A stretch of DNA of 64,000 bases. Source: Limnomonas spitsbergensis (taxonomy: Eukaryota; Chlorophyta; Chlorophyceae; Chlamydomonadales). This document shows positions 21,840 to 30,756 of this stretch, in pieces; position 1 is the first letter of the stretch, and each line of letters opens with the position of its first letter. The DNA lies in contig JAYJMM010000081.1 in the NCBI GenBank assembly GCA_037349105.1, positions 1,054,001 through 1,118,000 of the forward strand, read 5' to 3'. Under the pieces are notes generated by a model, which ran no database searches, had not been told where the DNA came from, and saw only the letters and a program-made list of their open reading frames with translations. The translations under genes were made by a program, and so were the position numbers.

Positions 21840-24800
21840 CTAGTTCCCAAGGTTGGCGTACAGCTCTCGCAGCTGGTCTGCGCGCAAGATGTACTGCTGC
21901 TGTACCTCCGTGAGCCGTATGTTGGCATCCTGGAGGCCTGTCCACCTGACCTGCTGCAACCTCAGGTATTCAATTGTTGCAGCAGCCTGGCGGAACAGCA
22001 GCTCCTCTCTTGCCTTGACGTCTTGCTGCAGCAACTCTACTTGGTGCTGCAGCCTCAGCACATGCATGTACTTCTGACTGGGCCTCTTTTCATGGACCTC
22101 TTCCTCCTCTGACTCCTCTGGTTCTTCACTCTCCTCCTTGCCGCCAAGCTCCTCCTGACCGTGGTTTGCTGTTACCCCTCGCGTTCTGTCTGCTGCTTCT
22201 GGGGCGTCTTTCCTAACGCCCCCATCAGCCGCACAGGCCCTCTCGCCTTTGCCAGGTACTCGCACCTCCGAGCGCCTGATTGATCCCGCTGGTGCAGCTC
22301 TTGCTGCTGCGGCTCCCCCGAAGTCCACCCGCCTTTTGGCTCCTGGTGATGTCCCCTGGGCTGCGGGGGCTGCCGCAGACTTCTGCAGTATCTCCTGGAT
22401 TCTCTGGTCACACTCCTCTGGTGAGTGCGGGCCAGGTTCTCCGCACAAGACGCATGGGTGGCTTGAGCTTGTCTTCAAGCACCTCCTGATGATCTCCTTT
22501 TCATATGCTGGTTTCGACGCTGCCTTGCGTGCCATTGATACTGCAGCACCGGCCTCTGCCTGTGCTGCTGCCTGGCCTTGCTGTGACGCAACAGCCTTGG
22601 CATCCACCTTGACCTCCCTGGGCACTGCAGCCTGCGCTTGCCCGCGCTGGCGTGGCCTGGAAGTGGTCTCTTGTGGGCCCCCACGGCTGCTCCTGCCCGC
22701 ATCTGAGGTGCTTCTGCCTGCACCTGCGGGTGTTCCGCGGCTTTGTCCCACCTCCTGGTCTGTCCTCATGGCGGCACCTGCGTGTGTGGCCATGGCATGC
22801 TGTAAGAGTGGTTCGTGTTCTTCCTCCACACTGGCCGCAGGCCACCCTTCCCATTCTGCAAATCCACACTGAATTCCTGCCCATGCCACTGCTGCTGCCT
22901 GGTACCCCCCTGCTGGGGATGCTAGCACCAGCGGCAGCGTCAGGTCCCTGACCCCACGTACTGTCTGGGGACCATCTCTGGGGCGTAAGGTCAGCCTTCC
23001 TGCTGCCTCCAAAACCCCACTGTACTTGAGGAACTCTGGGTTCCCCACCAAGTGTTCGTATACATCGGGTGGCGTTTTAACGACCCTGACCACCGTGGGT
23101 TCCATAATGGCATTGGGGCCCCCATATCCGTACACCACATAAATGAACAGCACTCCATACAGATCTGCTCCTGCATTGTCTGTGGTACGGATCTTCTCAT
23201 CCGTCCGGATCAGTTCTGCCCCCATGGCGACTAACTGTTCCGCAATGTTGACTGTGATCACATGACAGGAGCATGCTGAGTCCATGAGGGCCTTCTGAGC
23301 CACCAGGACCTTTCCTTTGACCATCAGTCCCACACATTGCTCCAGGTTGCTTCTGTCATTCTTAAAATACTGCAGCCTTGGTGCAGCTGTGACCACCTTG
23401 CTTTCCTGCCTGCCTTTACTGGCCTTACCCCTGTGGTCTTCTGAACCCATGGGCATAGTGGTGAACGACAGCGATGTCAGCCTCTCGTTCAACTTGAACA
23501 CCTGCAGTCGAATGTCAGACATATCGTCAGCCAATTTGCTCAAAACCAGTCTCTTTGCTCCCTTCCTGGAGGCAGGTTCCACGAGCCTTTGCTCAGGTTC
23601 CTCCTCCTGGCAGGGTTCTGGCAAGAATGACCTAGGACGAGCGTTGTGAGCCGCCTGTTTGAATCCTGCGGGTTTGGGCACCAGCCCAACCTGCGTCATG
23701 AGTGCCACAGACTCGCTGAGCATCTCTGCCATAGTCTGTTGCCAGCCCTCTGGCTCAGCTTGCCCCGTTGGGCTGCTTAGGTGAGATACGTGTGCCGCTT
23801 GCTGAGCCTGACCCCCCTGGCCAGGCCCCGGCCGTTGGTACTGCCTGTTGTTCTGGTTCCGCTCGTACGGCCTGCCTGCAGATTGACCCTGCTGTGGCCT
23901 TGGCGGGAGCGGGTACTGCTGCTGCGGCTGCCTTGCCTGCCCAGCTGTAATGTCTGTAGCTAGTGGCGCAGGCCTGCGCTCGTCCCTGGGCATGGGCGCC
24001 CTGCAGTCCCTGGCCAGGTGCGCCGTGCTACCACACTGGTAGCATGCCTTGGCTGCCCCTGCAGCGCCTTCTGCGCTGTAATTTGGTGCCCCGGATTGAT
24101 CTGCCCAGGTAACTCCTCTGGGTTTGTCACTCCGCTGTTGCTGGGCAGCTGCTGCTCCTGCGGGGTTCACTGCCCCTTCAAGGCGTGTCCGCATCTCCCA
24201 CTGTCCTGTTCTCTCCTTCCTTGTTCTGTTGGGCTGCCCCTCTCCCTGGCTAGGCCCACTGGCCATTTGTTTGAGGCTTGCGCCTCCTAGGTCCCCCATT
24301 TCCAGGGCAAACTTCTCCCACAGCACCACCTGCTGTGTGAGCACTGCAATCTGATCTTCATCCGTCATGCTGAGGTACCCTGGTACTGTCATAACAAACT
24401 TGCTCAGTTTGGCTTTAGCAAGCGCTGGAAGTCCATCATGGAACAGATGCGAGACCGAATGCCTCCTGCCGAAGTGGTCCACTGCATCCCTTGAGATCTG
24501 CAGCAACTCTGCTGTTGACAGTACTCTGTGAGCAAATGCTTCCACCGTCTCCTCTGGCTTGGCGTCAGGGTCGAGAGTGGTATTCACTCCTAACCTGAGG
24601 TTGGAGATGGCTGTCCTCTCATCTGAGGTTGGCTTCCCCACTTCTGCTTGAACTACCTTGATCCACAAGGTTAGCAGTGAGGCTTCGCAACACTGCTCCT
24701 CTGCTGGGGCAATCCACATCCCCCTGATCCTTTCTGCTTCTCTGGCAGCCCTGTCTCCTGCATGAGGCGCCGCCCTGATGGCTTCCATCAGCGGCCCTAC

Positions 24801-25103
24801 GCTAGCCGGCTTGCTGTCCCATAGCTTGACTAATGATTTCACCAGCATCGTCATAGCTGACGGCGACTGGCACGACCCAGCTATTTCTCCGGCCACCACA
24901 GCCAGCGCTGGCGGGTCATCTGACAGCGCCAGCCTGTTGTGCGATCCCCAATATCCACACGCCTGGCAATATTTCCTGGCTGCAACCGCGCTTGGGTGCG
25001 ACATATCCAACACCGGCACGTTGCCTTGGATGGCCGGGATTTTGGTGAATTTGGCTACCCCTGCCTGCTGCAGGACCATCTGTTGCTGCAGCTGCAAGTT
25101 CAC
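21840..25103 (-). CDS. Retroelement Gag-protease ORF
   Basis: A frame of about 1087 residues. It begins with a capsid-like alpha-helical region (residues about 60-290), then a CCHC knuckle CYQCGSTAHLARDC near residue 360. An aspartic-protease-like segment ALMDSACSCHVI follows near residue 610. A second Cys/His cluster (CVLCGEPGPHSPEEC) lies near residue 910, and a C-terminal coiled coil (residues about 1000-1080) ends the protein. The frame overlaps the preceding ORF by four bases in the -1 frame and opens with GTG rather than ATG, so it is more likely reached by frameshifting or broken off from the upstream Gag. The protease has DSA in place of the usual DTG or DSG. Confidence 0.65.
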   Translation of the reverse strand: MNLQLQQQMVLQQAGVAKFTKIPAIQGNVPVLDMSHPSAVAARKYCQACGYWGSHNRLALSDDPPALAVVAGEIAGSCQSPSAMTMLVKSLVKLWDSKPASVGPLMEAIRAAPHAGDRAAREAERIRGMWIAPAEEQCCEASLLTLWIKVVQAEVGKPTSDERTAISNLRLGVNTTLDPDAKPEETVEAFAHRVLSTAELLQISRDAVDHFGRRHSVSHLFHDGLPALAKAKLSKFVMTVPGYLSMTDEDQIAVLTQQVVLWEKFALEMGDLGGASLKQMASGPSQGEGQPNRTRKERTGQWEMRTRLEGAVNPAGAAAAQQQRSDKPRGVTWADQSGAPNYSAEGAAGAAKACYQCGSTAHLARDCRAPMPRDERRPAPLATDITAGQARQPQQQYPLPPRPQQGQSAGRPYERNQNNRQYQRPGPGQGGQAQQAAHVSHLSSPTGQAEPEGWQQTMAEMLSESVALMTQVGLVPKPAGFKQAAHNARPRSFLPEPCQEEEPEQRLVEPASRKGAKRLVLSKLADDMSDIRLQVFKLNERLTSLSFTTMPMGSEDHRGKASKGRQESKVVTAAPRLQYFKNDRSNLEQCVGLMVKGKVLVAQKALMDSACSCHVITVNIAEQLVAMGAELIRTDEKIRTTDNAGADLYGVLFIYVVYGYGGPNAIMEPTVVRVVKTPPDVYEHLVGNPEFLKYSGVLEAAGRLTLRPRDGPQTVRGVRDLTLPLVLASPAGGYQAAAVAWAGIQCGFAEWEGWPAASVEEEHEPLLQHAMATHAGAAMRTDQEVGQSRGTPAGAGRSTSDAGRSSRGGPQETTSRPRQRGQAQAAVPREVKVDAKAVASQQGQAAAQAEAGAAVSMARKAASKPAYEKEIIRRCLKTSSSHPCVLCGEPGPHSPEECDQRIQEILQKSAAAPAAQGTSPGAKRRVDFGGAAAARAAPAGSIRRSEVRVPGKGERACAADGGVRKDAPEAADRTRGVTANHGQEELGGKEESEEPEESEEEEVHEKRPSQKYMHVLRLQHQVELLQQDVKAREELLFRQAAATIEYLRLQQVRWTGLQDANIRLTEVQQQYILRADQLRELYANLGN

Positions 25104-27640
25104 CCTTGCCTGCTCCCTAGCCTTTTCATTTCCTGGTCGCTGGACTCCTGCCTGGCTCCCGGCCTGCGCCTGTCCGCTCCTCCTGGTCCCGAATCTACTG
25201 ACTCTGACCGTGACCCGGATCTTCCACCACCGCCCCTCGATGGGCTGCGACCTGAATGGTATCTGTCATGTCTGTAAAAATCTTCCTCCTGATCATGATC
25301 TTCTCGTGATGGCTGTCTGCCTGCTCTTCCTGCAGAGCTTCTACTTCCCTCGGGTGGCGGCCTTTCTGATTCACTTCTGCCTGGTCTGCTGTCAGAGCCT
25401 GGCCTCCAAGACTGTGCTCTGCCAGGCTCTGCCTGTCCCCTGGGCAGCTCCTGGTCTTGCCAATCCTGCTGCGCCCCTCTGCTGTGTTCCGCTGGTCCCC
25501 TGGGTTGCTCCTGGCTTTGCTGGCTTGGCTGTTCCCTGCCCTCTGCCTGCCCTCTGGGCGGCTCCTGGCTATGCCGGCTTGGCTGTTCCCTGCCGTCTGC
25601 CTGCCCTCTGGGCGGCTCCTGGCTATGCCGGCTTGGCTGTTCCCTGCCGTCTGCTTGCCCTCTGGGTGGCTCCTGGCTATGCCGGTTTGGCTGTTCTCTG
25701 CTGTATGCCTGCCCCCTGGGCGGCTCCTGGCTCTGCCAACCTGGCTGCGTCCCGCCTGTGTAATTCCTGGCATAGGAATCAGACTGCGTTTCCTCTCTGG
25801 CTTCCTGCATTCTTGGACCACTGCTTCGCACGCTGCCTGCAGGCTCATTCCACCTGGTTCCACTAGCTGTGCCCGCTTGCCTGTTCCTCAGGAATTCCTC
25901 GATGTAATCCACCTGGGTTTCCTGGCATGTGTTTTCTTTGTCCTCGACTATGCGTAGTAATGCATAAGACTCTTGCCTGTTTGCTCTGCGTGTTGCTATG
26001 CCTTGCTCTGCCATCCTGGCAAGTGATCGGCTAGTCAACTCCGCCCTTTCGCTGGCGGCTGGGCTGCTGGCCCTGGGCGCTTCCCTGCCCCTTGGCCGTC
26101 CTCTGAGGCTTGGCTCGCTGCTGACCTCGAAGACCTCAGATCTGAGTGTTGGGGTTGGCGTGGCTCTTGCCTGCTGCTGCCACCTTTGCACCTCCCTGAG
26201 CTCCTCCGGTTGCTGCACTGCTGTTTCAAATCCTTCCCAGGCCTGGTCCTCCTCATCTTCTGGCTCGGATCCAGGTTCAACCTGATTTCCTGTTACCTCG
26301 TTGCACCATTCGTCTGCGAAGGCCTTAACAGCCAGGGCTGCTTCGCGTCCCGCCCTTCCCTTGGATACCTGTCCAAGGGCGGCTAACAGCGTCGCCCTGT
26401 CCTGCCCTGTGTGGGGGATACCCATCATGGCCTTTGTTGCCCATCCCCGCAGATGATGGGCCTTGAACTCCTCAATGGCTGTGACCTGGTCCTGGAAATG
26501 CAAGAACGTCCTGGAGCAAACTTGCTTCCACATGTCCGTTGCCCACTGCAAAATTCCTGCCCAACCGATCGGCTGCATCTGTCCTTCTGACTCCTCCTTG
26601 CCGCACACTACCCCCCCAGCCCAGGAGCGCTCTGGCTCTCTAGGGCTGGTATCCTGCGCTCTTGATGGATCGTGAAAAAATCCTCGCAGGATTTCCTTGT
26701 GGCTGCCGTCTCTCTGCATCTGGCTGCAAGATCCCTCCTTGGATTTCTGCGCAGGTCTGCCCACACTGGGCGGAAACCTGGACAGCGGCGTCCCATAGAC
26801 TGTGGATCCAGCCCCTCTTCTGACCAGCACCCTGCGCGGTCGCAGCTGCTGCCTTGGACGCAGCCCTGCCTTAGACTGCTGCCCCTTCTCTTCCTGAACT
26901 GGGTCTGACAGTTCTTCCTCGGATATTTGGTCAGCCCAAGGCTTTCCTACCGGCACAGCTGATTTTTCCCTCTCCTTGCCGACCTGCGAGCTCTGCATGC
27001 CCGCTGCTGGCTGGGGCTCAGCTTCCTCGTGTTTGCCCCATGCAGGCATACTCCTGGCCTCCACTTCCTCTGCTTTCATTCGCGGTTTGTCTGGGCAGGT
27101 TTTATCACAGCCTGCAACCCCTCTTGGTGCTGCGGCTACCTCGGCCCTTTGATCCGGCTGGCTGGGTTCGTCTTTGACCCGTTGTGCGACCCTTGCCCCC
27201 CTGGGCGGATTCTGCTGGGGCGTGGCCTCAGGCTCGCAGTTCTGCCGCGTGTCACAGCTCTGGGACACTTCCGTTGCTTGATCCAAAATCAGCTCTGGTG
27301 TTCCTGCTTGAGTCTGCCACTGCTCAAATTCCAGGCTGCCCCTGAAATCAGCGGGCACTGGACCCCCTCGGCCGATGCCTTTACGCGTCATTAGTGCTGA
27401 GCCGTCTGCCTGCGCCCCTGCCTCTCTGGGCGGTACGCGGCCTGGTTCTGGCACCTTGCAGTCTCCTGCGGGCGGTCCCACTGGCCCTGCCAGCTTCGCC
27501 GCCACCAACAGGGCTTCTGCAGCCAGCTCATCACTAGCTTCCATCAGGTTTACACCCGGCTCCAGCCCCCTCAGACGCCCACTTCTCCGTTGGGCGTCAG
27601 GGTGCTGGTGCCTATCGGGATTTAGATCTACTTCTGTCAT
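25100..27640 (-). CDS. Retroelement ORF1 (disordered Gag-like, with 18-residue repeats)
   Basis: The frame is open from 27691, but the first ATG is at 27640 (MTEVDLNPD), giving about 846 residues. It is mostly low complexity and predicted disordered. The central part (about residues 390-470) is the most ordered, with Trp-rich helices (WAGILQWATDMWKQVC). Near residue 700, four to five copies of an 18-residue unit (QEPPRGQADGREQPSRHS) reflect a 54-bp DNA repeat. No known domain was recognised. Its position at the 5' end of the internal region suggests a structural or Gag role. Confidence 0.5.
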   Translation of the reverse strand: MTEVDLNPDRHQHPDAQRRSGRLRGLEPGVNLMEASDELAAEALLVAAKLAGPVGPPAGDCKVPEPGRVPPREAGAQADGSALMTRKGIGRGGPVPADFRGSLEFEQWQTQAGTPELILDQATEVSQSCDTRQNCEPEATPQQNPPRGARVAQRVKDEPSQPDQRAEVAAAPRGVAGCDKTCPDKPRMKAEEVEARSMPAWGKHEEAEPQPAAGMQSSQVGKEREKSAVPVGKPWADQISEEELSDPVQEEKGQQSKAGLRPRQQLRPRRVLVRRGAGSTVYGTPLSRFPPSVGRPAQKSKEGSCSQMQRDGSHKEILRGFFHDPSRAQDTSPREPERSWAGGVVCGKEESEGQMQPIGWAGILQWATDMWKQVCSRTFLHFQDQVTAIEEFKAHHLRGWATKAMMGIPHTGQDRATLLAALGQVSKGRAGREAALAVKAFADEWCNEVTGNQVEPGSEPEDEEDQAWEGFETAVQQPEELREVQRWQQQARATPTPTLRSEVFEVSSEPSLRGRPRGREAPRASSPAASERAELTSRSLARMAEQGIATRRANRQESYALLRIVEDKENTCQETQVDYIEEFLRNRQAGTASGTRWNEPAGSVRSSGPRMQEAREETQSDSYARNYTGGTQPGWQSQEPPRGQAYSREQPNRHSQEPPRGQADGREQPSRHSQEPPRGQADGREQPSRHSQEPPRGQAEGREQPSQQSQEQPRGPAEHSRGAQQDWQDQELPRGQAEPGRAQSWRPGSDSRPGRSESERPPPEGSRSSAGRAGRQPSREDHDQEEDFYRHDRYHSGRSPSRGGGGRSGSRSESVDSGPGGADRRRPGARQESSDQEMKRLGSRQG
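25500..25745. repeat. 54-bp coding tandem repeat in retroelement ORF1
   Basis: About four and a half units containing ggcggctcctggctatgccg with few differences. The 54-bp period keeps the frame and yields the 18-residue peptide repeat. Confidence 0.85.
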
Positions 27641-28335
27641 TCCTACGGGCAATTTACGAACCGCACGGTCCTGCAAGCGTGCTGGCGACACTCCCTACAG
27701 GATCTGCTAACGTTAGGCTTCTGCCCCCTTGTTCCTACTGCAATCTGGTGAGTGCTTGCAAGTCAAGATCGGACGGCAGGTACAGCAATATGCAGGATAG
27801 GCCTTGCCTTTCTGCTTTTCTGCTCACTAATTTCAATCTGGCGGAATCCTCCTTCGCCTTTTCAGTTCTTCCCACCTTGCTGGCTGGGCTGCTTCTAGAT
27901 GTCTCACGTCCTACGTGGATGTCACACGCCCTGCGTGGATGTGGCCTCTTGCGTAGTGTCCGCTCAGCTCTGCGTCCCTGTGGGGATCCTTTGGCACACC
28001 CACAAGATTTCAAACTTGGATATTCTATCCACAAGTTCACTTCTGTCAATGATGAAAGATTGGATCCACCCGATCACAATCTGCAGTCACACAGGTAATT
28101 ATCTGCTGGGTGTATAAATCCACAGCCAGATCTTCAAGCCACTCCTGGACTCAACACTAAGCTGCCACGCTCAGTGATTCTCAGGGTTTAACTTGGCAAT
28201 CTCTCTCTGGAGATTACCACAGCAAAGTGCAGTTCAAACGCTGTCCAAGGTCGTTTGCATGCAAACAAAATTCCAATTCCGCTGCACAAGCACCTTTAGC
28301 AGGAATTGGCAAATCAAGCTGATCAGGCTAAATCC

Positions 28336-28357
28336 ACTTCGTCCCTTTCTAAAGGAC
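28336..28357 (-). promoter_or_regulatory. Primer-binding-site candidate, complementary to the A repeat
   Basis: On the minus strand these 22 bases follow A1 directly, where a primer-binding site belongs. They contain cctttagaaagggacgaag, and all 22 are the exact reverse complement of 28771-28792 within A1 (and 15094-15115 in A2). No match to a tRNA 3' end was recognised, so self-priming is the suggested reading. Confidence 0.6.
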
Positions 28358-28995
28358 TCGCGATGTGCGCTTCAGGTCCGTGGCGGACTTCTTTCCTCAC
28401 GGCAGTGATGGACGCCTACGGGCAGGCTCAGTGACTCTTCACTGGCTGCGAGTGCTCAGCGAGTTAAGCAGCTGAGCTGGATATTTTTATGTATAGCAAT
28501 AGACTATGGTAGCGTAGGCCTTCTGGCCGTCTGGGCGCGATCCAGCTGGGCTATGTTAAGGGCACTTACCGCGCGACTCGCGGTGAGGTGGCCGGGACGT
28601 AGACTGCGTACTTCTTCTCTCGCAGGGTCTCGGTTCTCTACTGGGGTACTTGTCTCCAGCTAGTTCAGCTGAGGCTGAGCTAGTCTTGACTCGGGTTAAG
28701 GTACTGACTTATGTGAAAGCTGCAGGTCTCATACACGGATGACGGCCGGTGCTTGTTACAATAGAGGTCTGTCCTTTAGAAAGGGACGAAGTAACTAGTT
28801 TAGGCAATTGCCCGGGATACAGGGACCCGGCAGGCCCAATTCAGAGTACGGTAGAACCTGTCAAATCACCCTGCGTAAGCGGGTTTCTAGGTCTCAGTTC
28901 AAATCCGGAGACTCCGCAGAGAAGCTGCGGAGGCCCCGAGGCCGCCAACTGCGGTCTAAACGGTTCTGTCACGTATACGGTAATATACTGTGACA
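28356..28995 (-). repeat. Terminal repeat part A1
   Basis: A 640-bp outer repeat at the 5' end of the element. Unlike a full LTR it lacks the B part, which sits instead at the far end as B2. It includes the 22-nt complement at 28771-28792 and the stem ctccgcag/ctgcggag near 28912-28932. Confidence 0.85.
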
Positions 28996-29460
28996 CAGCT
29001 CCAGCTCCAGCAAGGCATCAAGCAATTTACTGAACCAGTTGCATCCTCTGATGCCCTGCCGGACAGCGAGCTGCATGTCGGCCATCGTGGCTGCCGCCAT
29101 GAGTGGGCTGTCATCCTGTGCTGCTGGTGCGGCCGCTGCTTTGTAGAAGCGAAGTACATGCTGCCACTAACGTAACGGCTGGATATGCAGCTCCCTCATG
29201 ATCCCCCAGGTGGCAGCGGATGCAGGTACTAGCCCTGCAGCCTGGCGCAAATGCTGGAGGAAGCTGGTCTGCATCCTGCTCTTGAGGCAATACCCTGGCC
29301 TGAGGTGAGCGGTGGCCCACACCACATCACCGTACCTGGCCGCAGACGCCGCTTAGACAGATGCCAGAGGTGCATGTCATTGACTGTTGAGGGCGTACGG
29401 CCGAAGTACATACTCATGGTACGGTCTAGATTGATGCTGCTGTATGTGGTCAACTAAGCC
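28996..29460 (-). pseudogene. LINE fragment (right of retroelement)
   Basis: The sequence cagctccagctccagcaagg continues the LINE broken at 14440. Minus-strand frames match the region after the reverse transcriptase in the 42240-43690 copy, for example its MAAAMADMQLAV-like segment at about 29050-29110. It ends near 29460. Confidence 0.65.
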
Positions 29461-29479
29461 AGGATTCAGGTGACGGAGC

Positions 29480-30756
29480 CTCAGCTAGATAGCGTTCAGG
29501 CGTACTAGACGTTTTCACAGGCTGGATCAGCCATTGTATTTCTTGTACGGCCTCTTGTTTTGTCGCTTCACTACTTTATTTACCCCTTTTACTTATTTTT
29601 TGTCTTGCCCCCTTGTGTTTGTTTCCCCCTTTACTCCCAACTCTTAAGTTAGGCGCCCACACGGCTGAGCTTGTTTGAGCAGGGCCCAGAGGTGTCACGT
29701 CATTGAGTGGTGAGACCCAGCTAGATAGGGAAGGAGGGGATCGAGCGTTTTTATCCAACTCGGTGTGTGGCTGAACAATGAGCAGAAAGAAAGACAACTC
29801 CTCCGCCGAAGCAGGAAGACTGAATAAGCATTTATCTGCTTCCATTAGACGACATGCCAATTCTAATGTAGCTTTACATCAACGGAACCGAAAATTCTAT
29901 ACCAGGAACCATTGCAGGAACTCAGCGCAGGCAAAATATAAGCCAACAAAACCGCATACACATTTTCACGAGTTCTGCACCTCTTCCAGAAGCTTATGCT
30001 TTCAGAGAGCACCGGCAAAATTTGCGAACAAAACATACCAACATCGGTTTGGCAAGGGAGCATTGTTATGGCATGGGAGGCAAATGAAGAAAACGGAGCT
30101 GGCGACGGATGGAATGCATTAGAAACTGTCTCCATACCATCAGTCTAGAAAGGGCAGCGATTATGCATGTATGTACAGGGGGTTAACCCAAACTCTTCTC
30201 CCTCTCGTATAGAAACATCCTTTGTAATATTAAGTCTCTCAAGATAAAGTCCCTGGCCGACACTTCATGCCAGGTCCTGGTTAGGGAAATAAAACACACG
30301 ATACATTTGCAATTTACTCAAGCACTGCCATCACACCCCCCCCTAGTATTGTGAGGAAGGTCTCTCATTTATGTACACAAACCCCGATGACTGACACAGA
30401 CTCGTTATCAAGCAGGGATCTTCTTTGATTCTTTCACAAGAGGTAAAAAACTACGCCTTCCCACATGGATCGCTCAAACGCGGACTTCCAGCTTCAGATC
30501 AAGTCCCATGCTAACGCAGGAGCAGGACATAGTACCGAGACTATTCGCGTCCTTGCTCGCACACTTACATCACACGGGCCTCCTGACCTTGCGGACCGAT
30601 ACATAGCTCTAGAGAGACATATGCACTCCACTGCTCCCCTTCTTCTAGCAGGCTGCCTCACCATTTCAGCCATGGGCAGTCCAAAGGAATCGAGGGCGCA
30701 TGCCTTCGGAATATGAAGCCCCTGTCATGACCACACTATCGTGTGGGTGACGACAT
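29480..30756. other. 3' flank of expansin copy 2, shared with copy 3
   Basis: A module copy lies at 29645-29710. From about 29760 the sequence is alignable over roughly 0.9 kb with 43930-44750 downstream of copy 3; shared strings include cacgagttctgcacc, aaggtctctcatttatgtac and aagtccctgg. A TTACA at 29874-29878 (minus TGTAA) could end the transcript. No coding exon was seen. Confidence 0.5.

Larger units (their letters stand above)
14445..28995 (-). mobile_element. 14.55-kb retroelement with split direct repeats and Gypsy-like coding relics
   Basis: Both ends are canonical TG...CA (tgtcgcacc and actgtgaca) and are flanked by CAGC (14441-14444 and 28996-28999). In transcriptional (minus) order the layout is A1 (28356-28995), internal (15553-28355), B1 (15320-15552), A2 (14679-15317), B2 (14445-14684). 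A1/A2 differ at about two positions, and B1/B2 by a 7-bp indel and a few substitutions, so insertion is recent. The internal part encodes Gag-like, protease and integrase-tail sequence, but no reverse transcriptase or RNase H, so the copy is non-autonomous. It interrupts an older LINE (compare the empty-site analogue near 41940). Confidence 0.85.

Noticed and set aside
14445..28995. Simple nesting: a tandem LTR pair with a second element inserted in one LTR at ACTCGC
   Set aside because: It would need two LTRs only 2 bp apart and an inner element without TG...CA ends. The 22-nt complement links the inner part to the repeats. It is kept as a fallback, not preferred.
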